Shown here in pieces: positions 25,175 through 33,255 of a stretch of DNA of 49,523 nt. Each line of letters begins with the position of its first letter. Position 1 is the first letter of the stretch. The translations under genes and the position numbers were made by a program. The notes beneath the pieces are model-generated. The model made no database searches, was not told the DNA's origin, and saw only the letters and a program-made list of their open reading frames with translations. The DNA is from an uncultured Ignavibacterium sp. (GTDB taxonomy: Bacteria > Bacteroidota > Ignavibacteria > Ignavibacteriales > Ignavibacteriaceae): positions 1 to 49,523 of the forward strand of contig CALEBT010000040.1 in assembly GCA_937942875.1 (NCBI GenBank). The letters run 5' to 3'.

Positions 25175-26311
25175 CTATACACGCTTAATTAAATGAGAAA
25201 ATATTATTGAGCTGACGAGTTGAATTCCAAATGTTCCAAGGGAAACAAAAAATATTGTATCCTTTGAAAAGTCAATGTTTGCAAATCCATTTCTGGCCCA
25301 TAAAATGAATAGTATCAAAATGAATCCCATTGATATTATTAGTGTAAATAATGAGAACCAAAACAACTTATCTTCAGATAAATTTATGAGATATTCATAC
25401 AATTTTGGCAGGTTTTTCTTCTTAGTAGATAGTCCCAAACCAATGGTAAATATCGAAAGACCAATTACACCAAGAAAAAGTAATACAAGCATTGTATGAA
25501 TGCCAAGAATATTGAAAATCCAAATTTGAATTGGACCGAAAAGCCAGCCAAGAATTATTCCAAGAAAAGAGAAAGAAAAAATAAAAATACCCAACAGATA
25601 AAATAATTTTGGAGCTTCTACAAGAATTTGAAGCAAATGGCGCATTCCATCTCTCCACGTTCTGAGGTGAGGTATCCTTCCTTTTTTGTCAGGATGCAGA
25701 GTTATATCAATATGAGATATTTTTGCTTTATTATTCAACGCTTTAACTAACATTTCAGATGCGAATTCCATCCCAGTCCCGGTAATATTCCAACTTAAAT
25801 AAGAGCTCCTGTTAAAGCATCGGAAACCGGAATTGCAATCTTTAATTTTATTATCAGACCTGGCATAAAGAAAATTGATAATACAATTGAGGACAGGAGT
25901 TCCCAAATATCTGTGTAAAAAAGGCATTGAATTATGTTGAAGGTTTTTATTTAACCTGTTTCCAATTACCAAGTCATAACCTTTGATTGCTTCAAAAAAT
26001 AATTTTGGAGCTTCATTAAAATCATAAGTATCATCAGCATCAGCAAAAATTACATAATCAGTATCAGTTGATTTTATACCAAAATCAAGAGCTGCACCAT
26101 AGCCTCTGATTTTACAATGGACTACTTCTGCTCCAAAGTTTTCAGCTATCGAGATTGATTTATCACTACTTCCATTATCCGATACAATTACTCTGACAGG
26201 ATATTCTGTTAATTCTTTTTCTTTGATTGTGAAAATCTTTTTTAATACCAAAGGAAGCGTTTTTTCTTCATTAAGGCACGGTATTACAAACGATAAAGTT
26301 GGTTTACTCAT
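25175..26311 (-). CDS. family 2 glycosyltransferase, dolichyl/polyprenyl-phosphate sugar synthase type
   Basis: A 378-residue GT2 enzyme. The N-terminal GT-A domain shows LSFVIPCLNEEKTLPLVLKK, VIVSDNGSSDKSISIAE, YVIFADADDTYDF (the DxD-type metal site), LVIGNRL and KDCNSGFRCFNR. About four membrane helices follow residue 240 (LFYLLGIFIFSFSFLGIILG, MLVLLFLGVIGLSIFTIGLG, LFTLIISMGFILILFI and a last C-terminal one). That layout fits polyprenyl-phosphate mannose/glucose synthases, which load a nucleotide sugar onto undecaprenyl phosphate. It is 11 bp upstream of the GT-C-like gene that could use the product and 5 bp after the kinase gene. Sugar identity is not readable. Confidence 0.88.
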   Translation of the reverse strand: MSKPTLSFVIPCLNEEKTLPLVLKKIFTIKEKELTEYPVRVIVSDNGSSDKSISIAENFGAEVVHCKIRGYGAALDFGIKSTDTDYVIFADADDTYDFNEAPKLFFEAIKGYDLVIGNRLNKNLQHNSMPFLHRYLGTPVLNCIINFLYARSDNKIKDCNSGFRCFNRSSYLSWNITGTGMEFASEMLVKALNNKAKISHIDITLHPDKKGRIPHLRTWRDGMRHLLQILVEAPKLFYLLGIFIFSFSFLGIILGWLFGPIQIWIFNILGIHTMLVLLFLGVIGLSIFTIGLGLSTKKKNLPKLYEYLINLSEDKLFWFSLFTLIISMGFILILFILWARNGFANIDFSKDTIFFVSLGTFGIQLVSSIIFSHLIKRV

Positions 26312-26316
26312 AGGAA

Positions 26317-27345
26317 TTATTTCTTTAATTTAAAGCTGAACTCACTTCCAATACCGAGTTTACTCGTTACATTTATTTTGGTATTGTGTGCTTCAAGTAT
26401 ATGTTTGACAATTGATAAACCGAGTCCAGTCCCACCAACAGCTCTTGAACGTGCTTTATCAACTCTGTAAAATCTTTCAAATATTCTGTCTAAATCTGAT
26501 TCTGGAATACCAATTCCTGTATCTTTAATGATAATATTCACAAACTTCTTCTCTTCTTCAACTATTATCTCGACACGACCTTGTTCAGTGTATTTAATAG
26601 CATTATGAATCAAATTTGTGAAAACTTGTTTTAACCTTTCTTTATCACCCAGAACATAAAGCTCTTCAGGGACTTCATTTAATTTAAGCTCGATCCCTTT
26701 TTCTTCTGCAAGATGACGATACTCATCAACAAGACCGCATAAATATGGTTTTATTTCAAAATACCTGAAACTCATTTGCATTTCACCAGATTCAATCATT
26801 GAAATATTAATAAGATCATTTAGCAGATTATTGAGATTTATTGTATGCTGATTTGCTTTGCTTAAAAAATTCTTGTTCACCTTTGCATCATCAATTGCAC
26901 CATTTAATAATGTCTCAATATAACCTTGAATAGCAAAGATTGGAGTTCGTAATTCGTGAGACACATTTCCTATAAATTCCGATCTGGCTCTTTGAAGTTT
27001 TTTCATATACTCAATATCATTTTTCGATTTTTCAAACATTCTTTTGATGGAATTTTCAAGCCTGGTCAATTTTTCTTTTAATAATATCTCGTCTGATTTT
27101 TGATATTTGTTCTCCCGAATATTGTCAATTATCTGAACAATTTCTGAAAGTTCCTTTTCTCTCTTCCTGTTAAGATATAAAAATGTCAATGAATTTGAAA
27201 TAAAAAGTAAAATTAAGAATACTGTAATGTTGATTAGTTTAAAGTATAGGGGAATCACTACAATAATTGTTAGCAGAATTGATATAAGGTATTCTTTGGC
27301 GTAGAACCTAAATATTTTTAGAAATGATTTTATTTTATTTAACAC
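26317..27345 (-). CDS. sensor histidine kinase, PhoR-like
   Basis: A 342-residue membrane histidine kinase. Two helices at about residues 20-58 leave almost no periplasmic loop, so it probably senses within or under the membrane. The HisKA motif FIGNVSHELRTPIFAIQGYI gives His130. The HATPase domain shows N box LIHNAIKYTEQG, G1 IKDTGIGIPESDLDRIFERF and G2 GGTGLGLSIVKHILEAHN. The start overlaps the stop of the response regulator by 11 bp, so they are one two-component system. PhoR-type assignment rests on overall form and the PhoB-like partner; no phosphate transport or phoU gene is nearby, so a phosphate role is not shown. It could instead regulate envelope functions of the neighbours. Confidence 0.92.
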   Translation of the reverse strand: MLNKIKSFLKIFRFYAKEYLISILLTIIVVIPLYFKLINITVFLILLFISNSLTFLYLNRKREKELSEIVQIIDNIRENKYQKSDEILLKEKLTRLENSIKRMFEKSKNDIEYMKKLQRARSEFIGNVSHELRTPIFAIQGYIETLLNGAIDDAKVNKNFLSKANQHTINLNNLLNDLINISMIESGEMQMSFRYFEIKPYLCGLVDEYRHLAEEKGIELKLNEVPEELYVLGDKERLKQVFTNLIHNAIKYTEQGRVEIIVEEEKKFVNIIIKDTGIGIPESDLDRIFERFYRVDKARSRAVGGTGLGLSIVKHILEAHNTKINVTSKLGIGSEFSFKLKK

Positions 27346-28024
27346 TTTTCAGTTTATAACCAACACCTTTTATTGTCTCAATTAGATCAGAATGATTTCC
27401 TAATTTTTCGCGAATTTTTCGGATATGAACATCAACAGTACGGTCAACAACATAAACGTCTGTACCCCAAATCTCTTTTAATAAAAACTCTCTGTTAAAA
27501 ACTTTGTCGGGGTTATTGATAAGAAAGTATAAAATTTCAAATTCTTTTCTTGGGAAATAAATTTCTGTATTATCAACGAACACTTTGAAAGATTCTCTGT
27601 CAATTACTAATGGTCCGTAACTAATTTTAATCGGATATTTTTGCTTAGCACTTTTATCCTCTGTTTTCTTCAGATTAGTTTTAACTCTTGCCAATAATTT
27701 TTTTGGAGAAATCGGTTTTTGAATATAATCAATTGCACCAAGTTCAAGAGCTTTAATCTCACTTATTTCACCGTTTTTTGCGGTCAGAAAAATTACAGGA
27801 ATATCTTTGAAACGTGAATCTTTTTTCATCCTTTCAATAACTTCAAAACCATCCAAAACAGGCATCATTAAGTCGAGAATAACCAGGTCAGTAGATTCAG
27901 TTAATTTTTCTAATGCTTCTTTTCCGTTAAGTGCCGTAGTAATTTCATAACCCTCAAGTTCCAGATTATATTTCAGAAACTCAAGAATATCTGCTTCATC
28001 ATCAACTAATAAAATTTTACTCAT
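27335..28024 (-). CDS. response regulator, OmpR/PhoB family
   Basis: A 229-residue DNA-binding response regulator. Receiver domain: KILLVDDEADILEFLKYNLE (acid pair Asp8-Asp9), LVILDLMMPVLDGFEV (phosphoacceptor Asp51), FLTAKNG and GAIDYIQKPISPKKLLARV (conserved Lys). C-terminal winged helix: FPRKEFEILYFLINNPDKVF, REFLLKEIWGTDVYVVDRTV and VHIRKIREKLG. It is the first of the kinase pair, one base after the oxidoreductase stop and overlapping the kinase gene by 11 bp. Autoregulation cannot be judged because there is no upstream spacer. Confidence 0.94.
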   Translation of the reverse strand: MSKILLVDDEADILEFLKYNLELEGYEITTALNGKEALEKLTESTDLVILDLMMPVLDGFEVIERMKKDSRFKDIPVIFLTAKNGEISEIKALELGAIDYIQKPISPKKLLARVKTNLKKTEDKSAKQKYPIKISYGPLVIDRESFKVFVDNTEIYFPRKEFEILYFLINNPDKVFNREFLLKEIWGTDVYVVDRTVDVHIRKIREKLGNHSDLIETIKGVGYKLKSVK

Positions 28025-28025
28025 A

Positions 28026-29027
28026 TTATAACTCTATTTCTTTATTTTTAATTGAAGAAAGATACATAGCTTCTATTATTTTTAGTCGCTTAAGTGCTTC
28101 CTCACCAGAGGACAAAACCGGATTCAAATCTTTAACAGCACCGATAAAACTTTTCAATTCATTAACATAAGATTTTTTAAATAGATTTGTTGGGCTATCT
28201 GAATGTGATGGAGATAAGTCAATTATTTGGTTATCAATTTTCTTGATTACATTTAATGGATTTATTGAAGTGCTTCCTTTGGTGCCATAAACATTAAGAT
28301 AGAAATTATCTTTATTAGCAGCTAATGTCCAACTTACTTCAATATTTATTAATGAACCATCTTTGAATTTTATAAAACTTATTGAAGTATCTTCTACATT
28401 TTTGGTAAAATGATAGAAATTCTTACAAGAAACGGAACTAACCTGTGGAAAATTCATTAGCCAAAGTGCAAGATCCAGTAAGTGAATTCCAAGATCTATA
28501 ATTACTCCGCCGCCGGCTTCTTCTTTTATTAAAAACCATTTTTCTTCGGAACTTCTGCTTCTTATCCACCCGCATTTTGCATAGAAGGGCTCACCAATTT
28601 CAGAGGAGTTGATAATGCTTCTTAATAACATTGTATCAGGTCTGTATCTCAAATTCATACCAACCATTAACTTTCTTTTGTACTTTCTGGCAGCATCAAC
28701 AATTTCTTTTGCTTCGGCATAAGTTCTGGCAAGTGGTTTTTCAACAAGTACATCTTTTCCGGCTGATAAGCAATCAATAGCTATATCTTTATGTGTATTA
28801 GTTGGCGTTGCAATTATTACGGCATCAATATCCTGGTTCGCTAACATATCTCTGTAATCTGTATATCTGTTATTTACGGAAAATTTATCAGCAATAAGAT
28901 TTAATCGGTTCTTTTTAACTTCAGCAACTGCAGTTAGAATTACTTCATTGAGCTTATTGATATTAGGTAAATGAATAAGCTGTGCAATAGAGCCCAATCC
29001 TACAACTCCAAGTTTAACTTTATCCAT
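28026..29027 (-). CDS. Gfo/Idh/MocA-family oxidoreductase
   Basis: A 333-residue NAD(P)-dependent sugar or cyclitol oxidoreductase. Rossmann motif KLGVVGLGSIAQLIHLPNI at the N-terminus, AVIIATPTNTHKDIAI, and VEKPLARTYAEAKEIVDAA (with the catalytic EKP Lys) are typical. GGGVIIDLGIHLLDLALWLM supplies the active-site Gly-His region of the family. It starts 3 bp after the dxs stop and ends 1 bp before the response regulator gene. The substrate cannot be predicted; a nucleotide sugar used by the downstream glycosyltransferases is one possibility from context. Confidence 0.9.
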   Translation of the reverse strand: MDKVKLGVVGLGSIAQLIHLPNINKLNEVILTAVAEVKKNRLNLIADKFSVNNRYTDYRDMLANQDIDAVIIATPTNTHKDIAIDCLSAGKDVLVEKPLARTYAEAKEIVDAARKYKRKLMVGMNLRYRPDTMLLRSIINSSEIGEPFYAKCGWIRSRSSEEKWFLIKEEAGGGVIIDLGIHLLDLALWLMNFPQVSSVSCKNFYHFTKNVEDTSISFIKFKDGSLINIEVSWTLAANKDNFYLNVYGTKGSTSINPLNVIKKIDNQIIDLSPSHSDSPTNLFKKSYVNELKSFIGAVKDLNPVLSSGEEALKRLKIIEAMYLSSIKNKEIEL

Positions 29028-29030
29028 CTA

Positions 29031-30968
29031 TTAAACCTTTGTATGATTCTGATAAGTATTAATAAATGAAAGAGTCTTTTGCTTAATCCCCTCCGGATCA
29101 ATTCCTAATATTTTATGAAGCTCTTCCTGAGTCCCGTGATCAACAAATGCATCAGGTAGCCCGATTCTCAAAACATCGTTTTTAAAATTTTTATCAGAGA
29201 AGTATTCCAAAATTGCAGAACCCAACCCTCCAATAATAGAATTTTCTTCCAAGGTTATAATTTTATCATATTTTGAAGCAATATTATCAAGTAATTCTGT
29301 ATCTAATGGTTTTGCAAATCGCATATTGACAACTTTTGCTGAAATATTTTCTTCTTTCAATAGACTTGCTGCTTTTACAGCATAATTTACCATCGAACCG
29401 TAAGCAAGAAAAACAACATCTTCACCTTCAGATATGATTTCAGCTTTACCAATTTCTAAATTTTCAAACCCATCTTTAATCGGAACACCTAATGCAGAAC
29501 CTCTGGGATATCTTAAAGCGATAGGTCCTTTTTTATAATTCACTGCAGTATAAAGCATATTTCTTAATTCAGCTTCATCTTTTGGTGCCATTAAAACCAT
29601 TCCTGGAATAAATCTCAGATATGAAATATCAAAGGAACCGTGATGAGTTGGTCCATCGGCTCCTACAAGTCCAGCTCTATCCATTACGAATACTACGTGC
29701 AGTTTTTGTAAAGCAACATCGTGCACAATTTGATCAAATCCTCTTTGAAGAAATGTTGAATAAATAGCAACAACAGGAATAATTCCCTGCGTAGCCAATC
29801 CGGCAGCGAAAGTAACTCCGTGTTCTTCAGCTATACCTACATCAAAATAATTTTTCGGACATTCTTTTTGAAGAATATCTAATCCTGTTCCGTCAGGCAT
29901 TGCGGCGGTAATTCCAACTACTTTAGGATTTTCTTTTACGATTTCTACCAAAGCATTTCCAAATATTGTTGTGTATGCTTTTGGTGCATTGGCTTTTTTA
30001 TAGGCAATCCCTGTTACTTTATCGAATGGAGTGGAAGCGTGTAATCTTTGTACGTGACCTTCGGCAGGTTTGTAACCTTTCCCTTTTTCAGTTATTGCGT
30101 GAATTAAAATCGGTCCTTTTAATTTTTTACAATGCTCAAGAATTCTGATAACCTGATGTAAGTTGTGCCCGTTTATTGGTCCAAAATATCTGAAGCCCAA
30201 AGCCTCAAACAACATTCCCGGTGTAATAACTGCTTTTATTCCACTCTCTAATCGGGATGCAATCTTTCTTAATCTGTCACCAAACTGATCAAGTTTACCG
30301 GTTAAATCCCAAACCTGTCCTTTAAATCTATTGTAATCAGGATGAGAAATCATTTCTGTGAAATAATTTGAAATCTGCCAAACGTTAGGAGCAATAGACA
30401 TATTATTATCATTCAGAATTACAATCAAATCGGATTTTAACATACCGGAATTATTCATAGCTTCGTAAGCCATACCTCCGGTCATAGCACCATCACCGAT
30501 AATTGCAATAACTTTGCGATCAGGTTCGTTGTTTAAATCCCGACCAATAGCCATTCCTAATGCTGCAGAAATAGAGGTAGTGGCGTGTCCGGCACCAAAG
30601 GCATCGTATTCACTTTCAGTCCTTTTTAGAAAGCCGCTTATACCACCAAGTCTTCTTATATTTTTTAAAGCTTCTTTTCTTCCGGTAAGGATTTTGTGTG
30701 GATAAGCCTGATGTCCCGTATCCCAAACAACTAAATCGTAAGGAGTATTGAATACTTTATGAACTCCAACAGTAAGTTCAACTGCGCCTAATCCACCGCC
30801 AAAGTGACCACCAATCTCTGAAATGGTGTCGATCAAATAATCTCTGATATCCCTGCAAAGTGTTTTTAATTCACTTATATCTAAATTTTTGATATCAGAC
30901 GGATAATTTACTTTCGATAATATTTTATACTTTTCTTCGAATGATTCAGTTTTTTGTTGATTACTCAT
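29031..30968 (-). CDS. dxs: 1-deoxy-D-xylulose-5-phosphate synthase
   Basis: A 645-residue DXS, the thiamine-diphosphate enzyme that joins pyruvate and glyceraldehyde 3-phosphate in the first step of the MEP isoprenoid pathway. Motifs: HFGGGLGAVELTVGVHKVF, VWDTGHQAYPHKILTGRK, IGDGAMTGGMAYEAMNNSG (ThDP/Mg site), GPINGHNL, GIAEEHGVTFAAGLA and DRAGLVGADGPTHHGSFD. Length and domain order are standard. The start overlaps the xseB stop by 8 bp. Pairing with xseB/xseA is a widespread bacterial arrangement and supports the assignment. Confidence 0.97.
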   Translation of the reverse strand: MSNQQKTESFEEKYKILSKVNYPSDIKNLDISELKTLCRDIRDYLIDTISEIGGHFGGGLGAVELTVGVHKVFNTPYDLVVWDTGHQAYPHKILTGRKEALKNIRRLGGISGFLKRTESEYDAFGAGHATTSISAALGMAIGRDLNNEPDRKVIAIIGDGAMTGGMAYEAMNNSGMLKSDLIVILNDNNMSIAPNVWQISNYFTEMISHPDYNRFKGQVWDLTGKLDQFGDRLRKIASRLESGIKAVITPGMLFEALGFRYFGPINGHNLHQVIRILEHCKKLKGPILIHAITEKGKGYKPAEGHVQRLHASTPFDKVTGIAYKKANAPKAYTTIFGNALVEIVKENPKVVGITAAMPDGTGLDILQKECPKNYFDVGIAEEHGVTFAAGLATQGIIPVVAIYSTFLQRGFDQIVHDVALQKLHVVFVMDRAGLVGADGPTHHGSFDISYLRFIPGMVLMAPKDEAELRNMLYTAVNYKKGPIALRYPRGSALGVPIKDGFENLEIGKAEIISEGEDVVFLAYGSMVNYAVKAASLLKEENISAKVVNMRFAKPLDTELLDNIASKYDKIITLEENSIIGGLGSAILEYFSDKNFKNDVLRIGLPDAFVDHGTQEELHKILGIDPEGIKQKTLSFINTYQNHTKV

Positions 30969-31197
30969 TGTTATTAAAATCCTTAATAGATAGTTCCTTC
31001 ATTTCATTCTTTAAATTTTTTATTTTCAGTTCAGCATTTTCAAGGATGGAAATACAATCTTTTGATAGCTGAACACTCTCTTCATAAAGTTTTATTGAGT
31101 CTTCAAGTGAAGTTTCTTCTGATTCAAGAATCTCTGTTATTTCTTCTAATCTTTTAATCTTTTCTTCAAAAGTTAAATTTGATTTCTGTTTTGACAT
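30961..31197 (-). CDS. xseB: exodeoxyribonuclease VII small subunit
   Basis: A 78-residue XseB. FEEKIKRLEEITEILESEET followed by LEDSIKLYEESVQLSKDC is the family signature, forming a helical hairpin that coats XseA. It lies 6 bp after the xseA stop and overlaps the start of dxs by 8 bp. The short, acidic, coiled-coil-like nature is typical. Confidence 0.94.
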   Translation of the reverse strand: MSKQKSNLTFEEKIKRLEEITEILESEETSLEDSIKLYEESVQLSKDCISILENAELKIKNLKNEMKELSIKDFNNNE

Positions 31198-31203
31198 TGA
31201 GTT

Positions 31204-32415
31204 CTACTTATTGTTTATTTCAATTTCTCCGTCAAAAAATCTTATTTTAATTGGTTCTGCGAGATTAAGATTTTTCTTTCTTTTAACAAATTTATTCTTT
31301 TGTAAAATTAAAGTAAATCCACGATTTAACATATTGTTAACATCATAAAGTTTCAAATTATAAAAAAGTTTTTTTAGCGATAAATCCGCATTATAAATCT
31401 TCTTGTCTATCAATTGAGACAATCTGGACGAATTTGAATCAATTTGCTGTTGATATTTTCTTACAATATCGAGAGGATATTTGTAAAAATATGAATTTGT
31501 AATTCGTAATAAACTCTCTCTATACTTTTTATGAGTTCTAAAAATTATATCAAAATTATTTGTTAGAATAGATAATATATTCTCTTTAACAGCTTCAATA
31601 TCCGGAGTGGCAAGTTCCATAGCAGCAGAAGGAGTCGGGGCTCTTAAATCAGCCACAAAATCAGCAATCGTGAAATCGATTTCGTGACCAATACCTGTAA
31701 TAATCGGAACCTTTGATTTAAATATTGCTCGAGCTACAATTTCTTCATTAAAGGACCATAAATCCTCAATAGAACCACCACCTCGGGCTAAAATTATTAA
31801 ATCAATATTTTGTTGTTTATTAAGAAGTTTTATACTTTCAACAATTTCTTCTGCCGAGCCGCTTCCCTGAACCTTGCAAGGTGAAAGAATCAATTCACAA
31901 AGAGGAAATCGTCTTGAAGCAACAGAGATCATATCACGTAAAGCAGCTCCATCAATAGAAGTAATCAATCCGATTTTATGAGGAAATGAAGGGATTGGTT
32001 TTTTGTGAATCTCATCGAAAAGCCCTTCTTCAAATAATTTTCTTTTTAGCCTTTCAAAAGCTGCCTGAAGCTCTCCTTCTCCGGCTGGTTGCATTGAGCG
32101 TGCGTCGAATTGATAGTTACCTCGTGGTGGATAAACAGTAACTCTGCCTCGTAAGATAACTTTCATACCATCCTGTGGTTTGAAGAAGACATAATTGTTC
32201 AATCCCTTCCACATAACGCAGGAAATTACAGCATTTTCATCTTTCAGATTAAAATACCAATGACCTGAAGAGTAAGGTTTGAAGTTTGAAATTTCACCAA
32301 CAATAGAAACATCATCAAAAGTTTGCTCAAGTATGAATTTTATGGATTGAGTTAACTGTGAAACTGAAAAAACCTGATCATCCGATTTCTGATTATAAAA
32401 CAGAGATTGATTCAA
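31204..32415 (-). CDS. xseA: exodeoxyribonuclease VII large subunit
   Basis: A 403-residue XseA, the catalytic subunit of ExoVII, which degrades single-stranded DNA to oligonucleotides. N-terminal OB fold: FSVSQLTQSIKFILEQTFDD, VSIVGEISNFKPYSSGHWYF, VMWKGLNNYVFFKPQDGMKV. Catalytic core: IGLITSIDGAALRDMISVAS, DLIILARGGGSIEDLWSFNE and IGHEIDFTIADFVADLRAPT, then a helical C-terminus. The best start is TTG at 32415, overlapping the stop of the preceding membrane protein gene in TTGA; no ATG lies between it and the conserved OB fold. xseB and dxs follow. Confidence 0.95.
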   Translation of the reverse strand: MNQSLFYNQKSDDQVFSVSQLTQSIKFILEQTFDDVSIVGEISNFKPYSSGHWYFNLKDENAVISCVMWKGLNNYVFFKPQDGMKVILRGRVTVYPPRGNYQFDARSMQPAGEGELQAAFERLKRKLFEEGLFDEIHKKPIPSFPHKIGLITSIDGAALRDMISVASRRFPLCELILSPCKVQGSGSAEEIVESIKLLNKQQNIDLIILARGGGSIEDLWSFNEEIVARAIFKSKVPIITGIGHEIDFTIADFVADLRAPTPSAAMELATPDIEAVKENILSILTNNFDIIFRTHKKYRESLLRITNSYFYKYPLDIVRKYQQQIDSNSSRLSQLIDKKIYNADLSLKKLFYNLKLYDVNNMLNRGFTLILQKNKFVKRKKNLNLAEPIKIRFFDGEIEINNK

Positions 32416-33224
32416 AATTCATTAATCTTTCTGTTAGTTGTATAATCAAGCTCACTGCCGAATAAACTATGAGGAATTAAAAATACAATAAGAGTAACTA
32501 TTGCAGCTATAATTACATATTTTGAAAAAACAGAAGGTCTGTTCCTGTAGAAAAAAGGAATTAGCCAGAAAAGAAAAGCAATTAGAGTTTTGTTATCTGT
32601 TAAATCGTAACCAAATGGAATCCCTGTCCAATAAGCCCCGAATGCAAATTTCTGAACGATGGGACCAAAAATAAAACCACCCAAAATTATGAATATCAAA
32701 GTCGGATAAAGGAATTTTTTATATTCTTTTTGGTTAAAATATTCCAGACCTGTTCTTGTAGAGAACAGCATTGCAAGAAAAATGAAGAAGATGTGTGGAA
32801 TCAGCACATAAACCGGAACATCATCTTTGAATCTTATTACAACATTTTTATTTGGGGGTAAAATTGTCTGATTATTATCAGAAATTATTTTTATTCTGTA
32901 TTCAAGTTTTCCTGCAGCTGGTTGTTTTGGTAAATAAGCAATCATATAACCATTATCATATTTCATTTCTTCAGGAGTCCATTCTTCGTTCATTTTATGT
33001 CGTTTCCATTTTAGTTTAGCCACAATTTCAGGTGAGCTAACTTTTATTTTAACCTCACAATCTTTTGAAGTTGAATGAGACCTCGGGAAAGAATATTCAA
33101 TATTTGTGTTGCCAACAACAGTTTTACCAGATATTGGATAAGTAGGCCCGGTTAACCTTTGAAAAACAGAAGCACTAATAGTCACTAATAAAGAAATAAG
33201 CCAAAAGATGATTGATTTTCGCAT
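32412..33224 (-). CDS. membrane protein with N-terminal anchor and C-terminal membrane helices, unknown
   Basis: A 270-residue membrane protein of unknown function. ATG 33224 begins MRKSIIFWLISLLVTISASV, a membrane anchor or signal segment. Residues about 30-140 are a periplasmic beta-rich part (FPRSHSTSKDCEVKIKVSSP, YLPKQPAAGKLEYRIKII) like an Ig-type domain. Four helices follow (VLIPHIFFIFLAMLFS, LYPTLIFIILGGFIFGPIVQ, LIAFLFWLIPFFY and IIAAIVTLIVFLIPHSLF). An upstream extension to 33320 is open but would overlap the receptor gene. It sits 31 bp after the TonB receptor and overlaps xseA by 4 bp. I do not recognise the family. Confidence 0.8.
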   Translation of the reverse strand: MRKSIIFWLISLLVTISASVFQRLTGPTYPISGKTVVGNTNIEYSFPRSHSTSKDCEVKIKVSSPEIVAKLKWKRHKMNEEWTPEEMKYDNGYMIAYLPKQPAAGKLEYRIKIISDNNQTILPPNKNVVIRFKDDVPVYVLIPHIFFIFLAMLFSTRTGLEYFNQKEYKKFLYPTLIFIILGGFIFGPIVQKFAFGAYWTGIPFGYDLTDNKTLIAFLFWLIPFFYRNRPSVFSKYVIIAAIVTLIVFLIPHSLFGSELDYTTNRKINEF

Positions 33225-33255
33225 TTTAATTTTTTTTGACTGCAATTTAACAACA

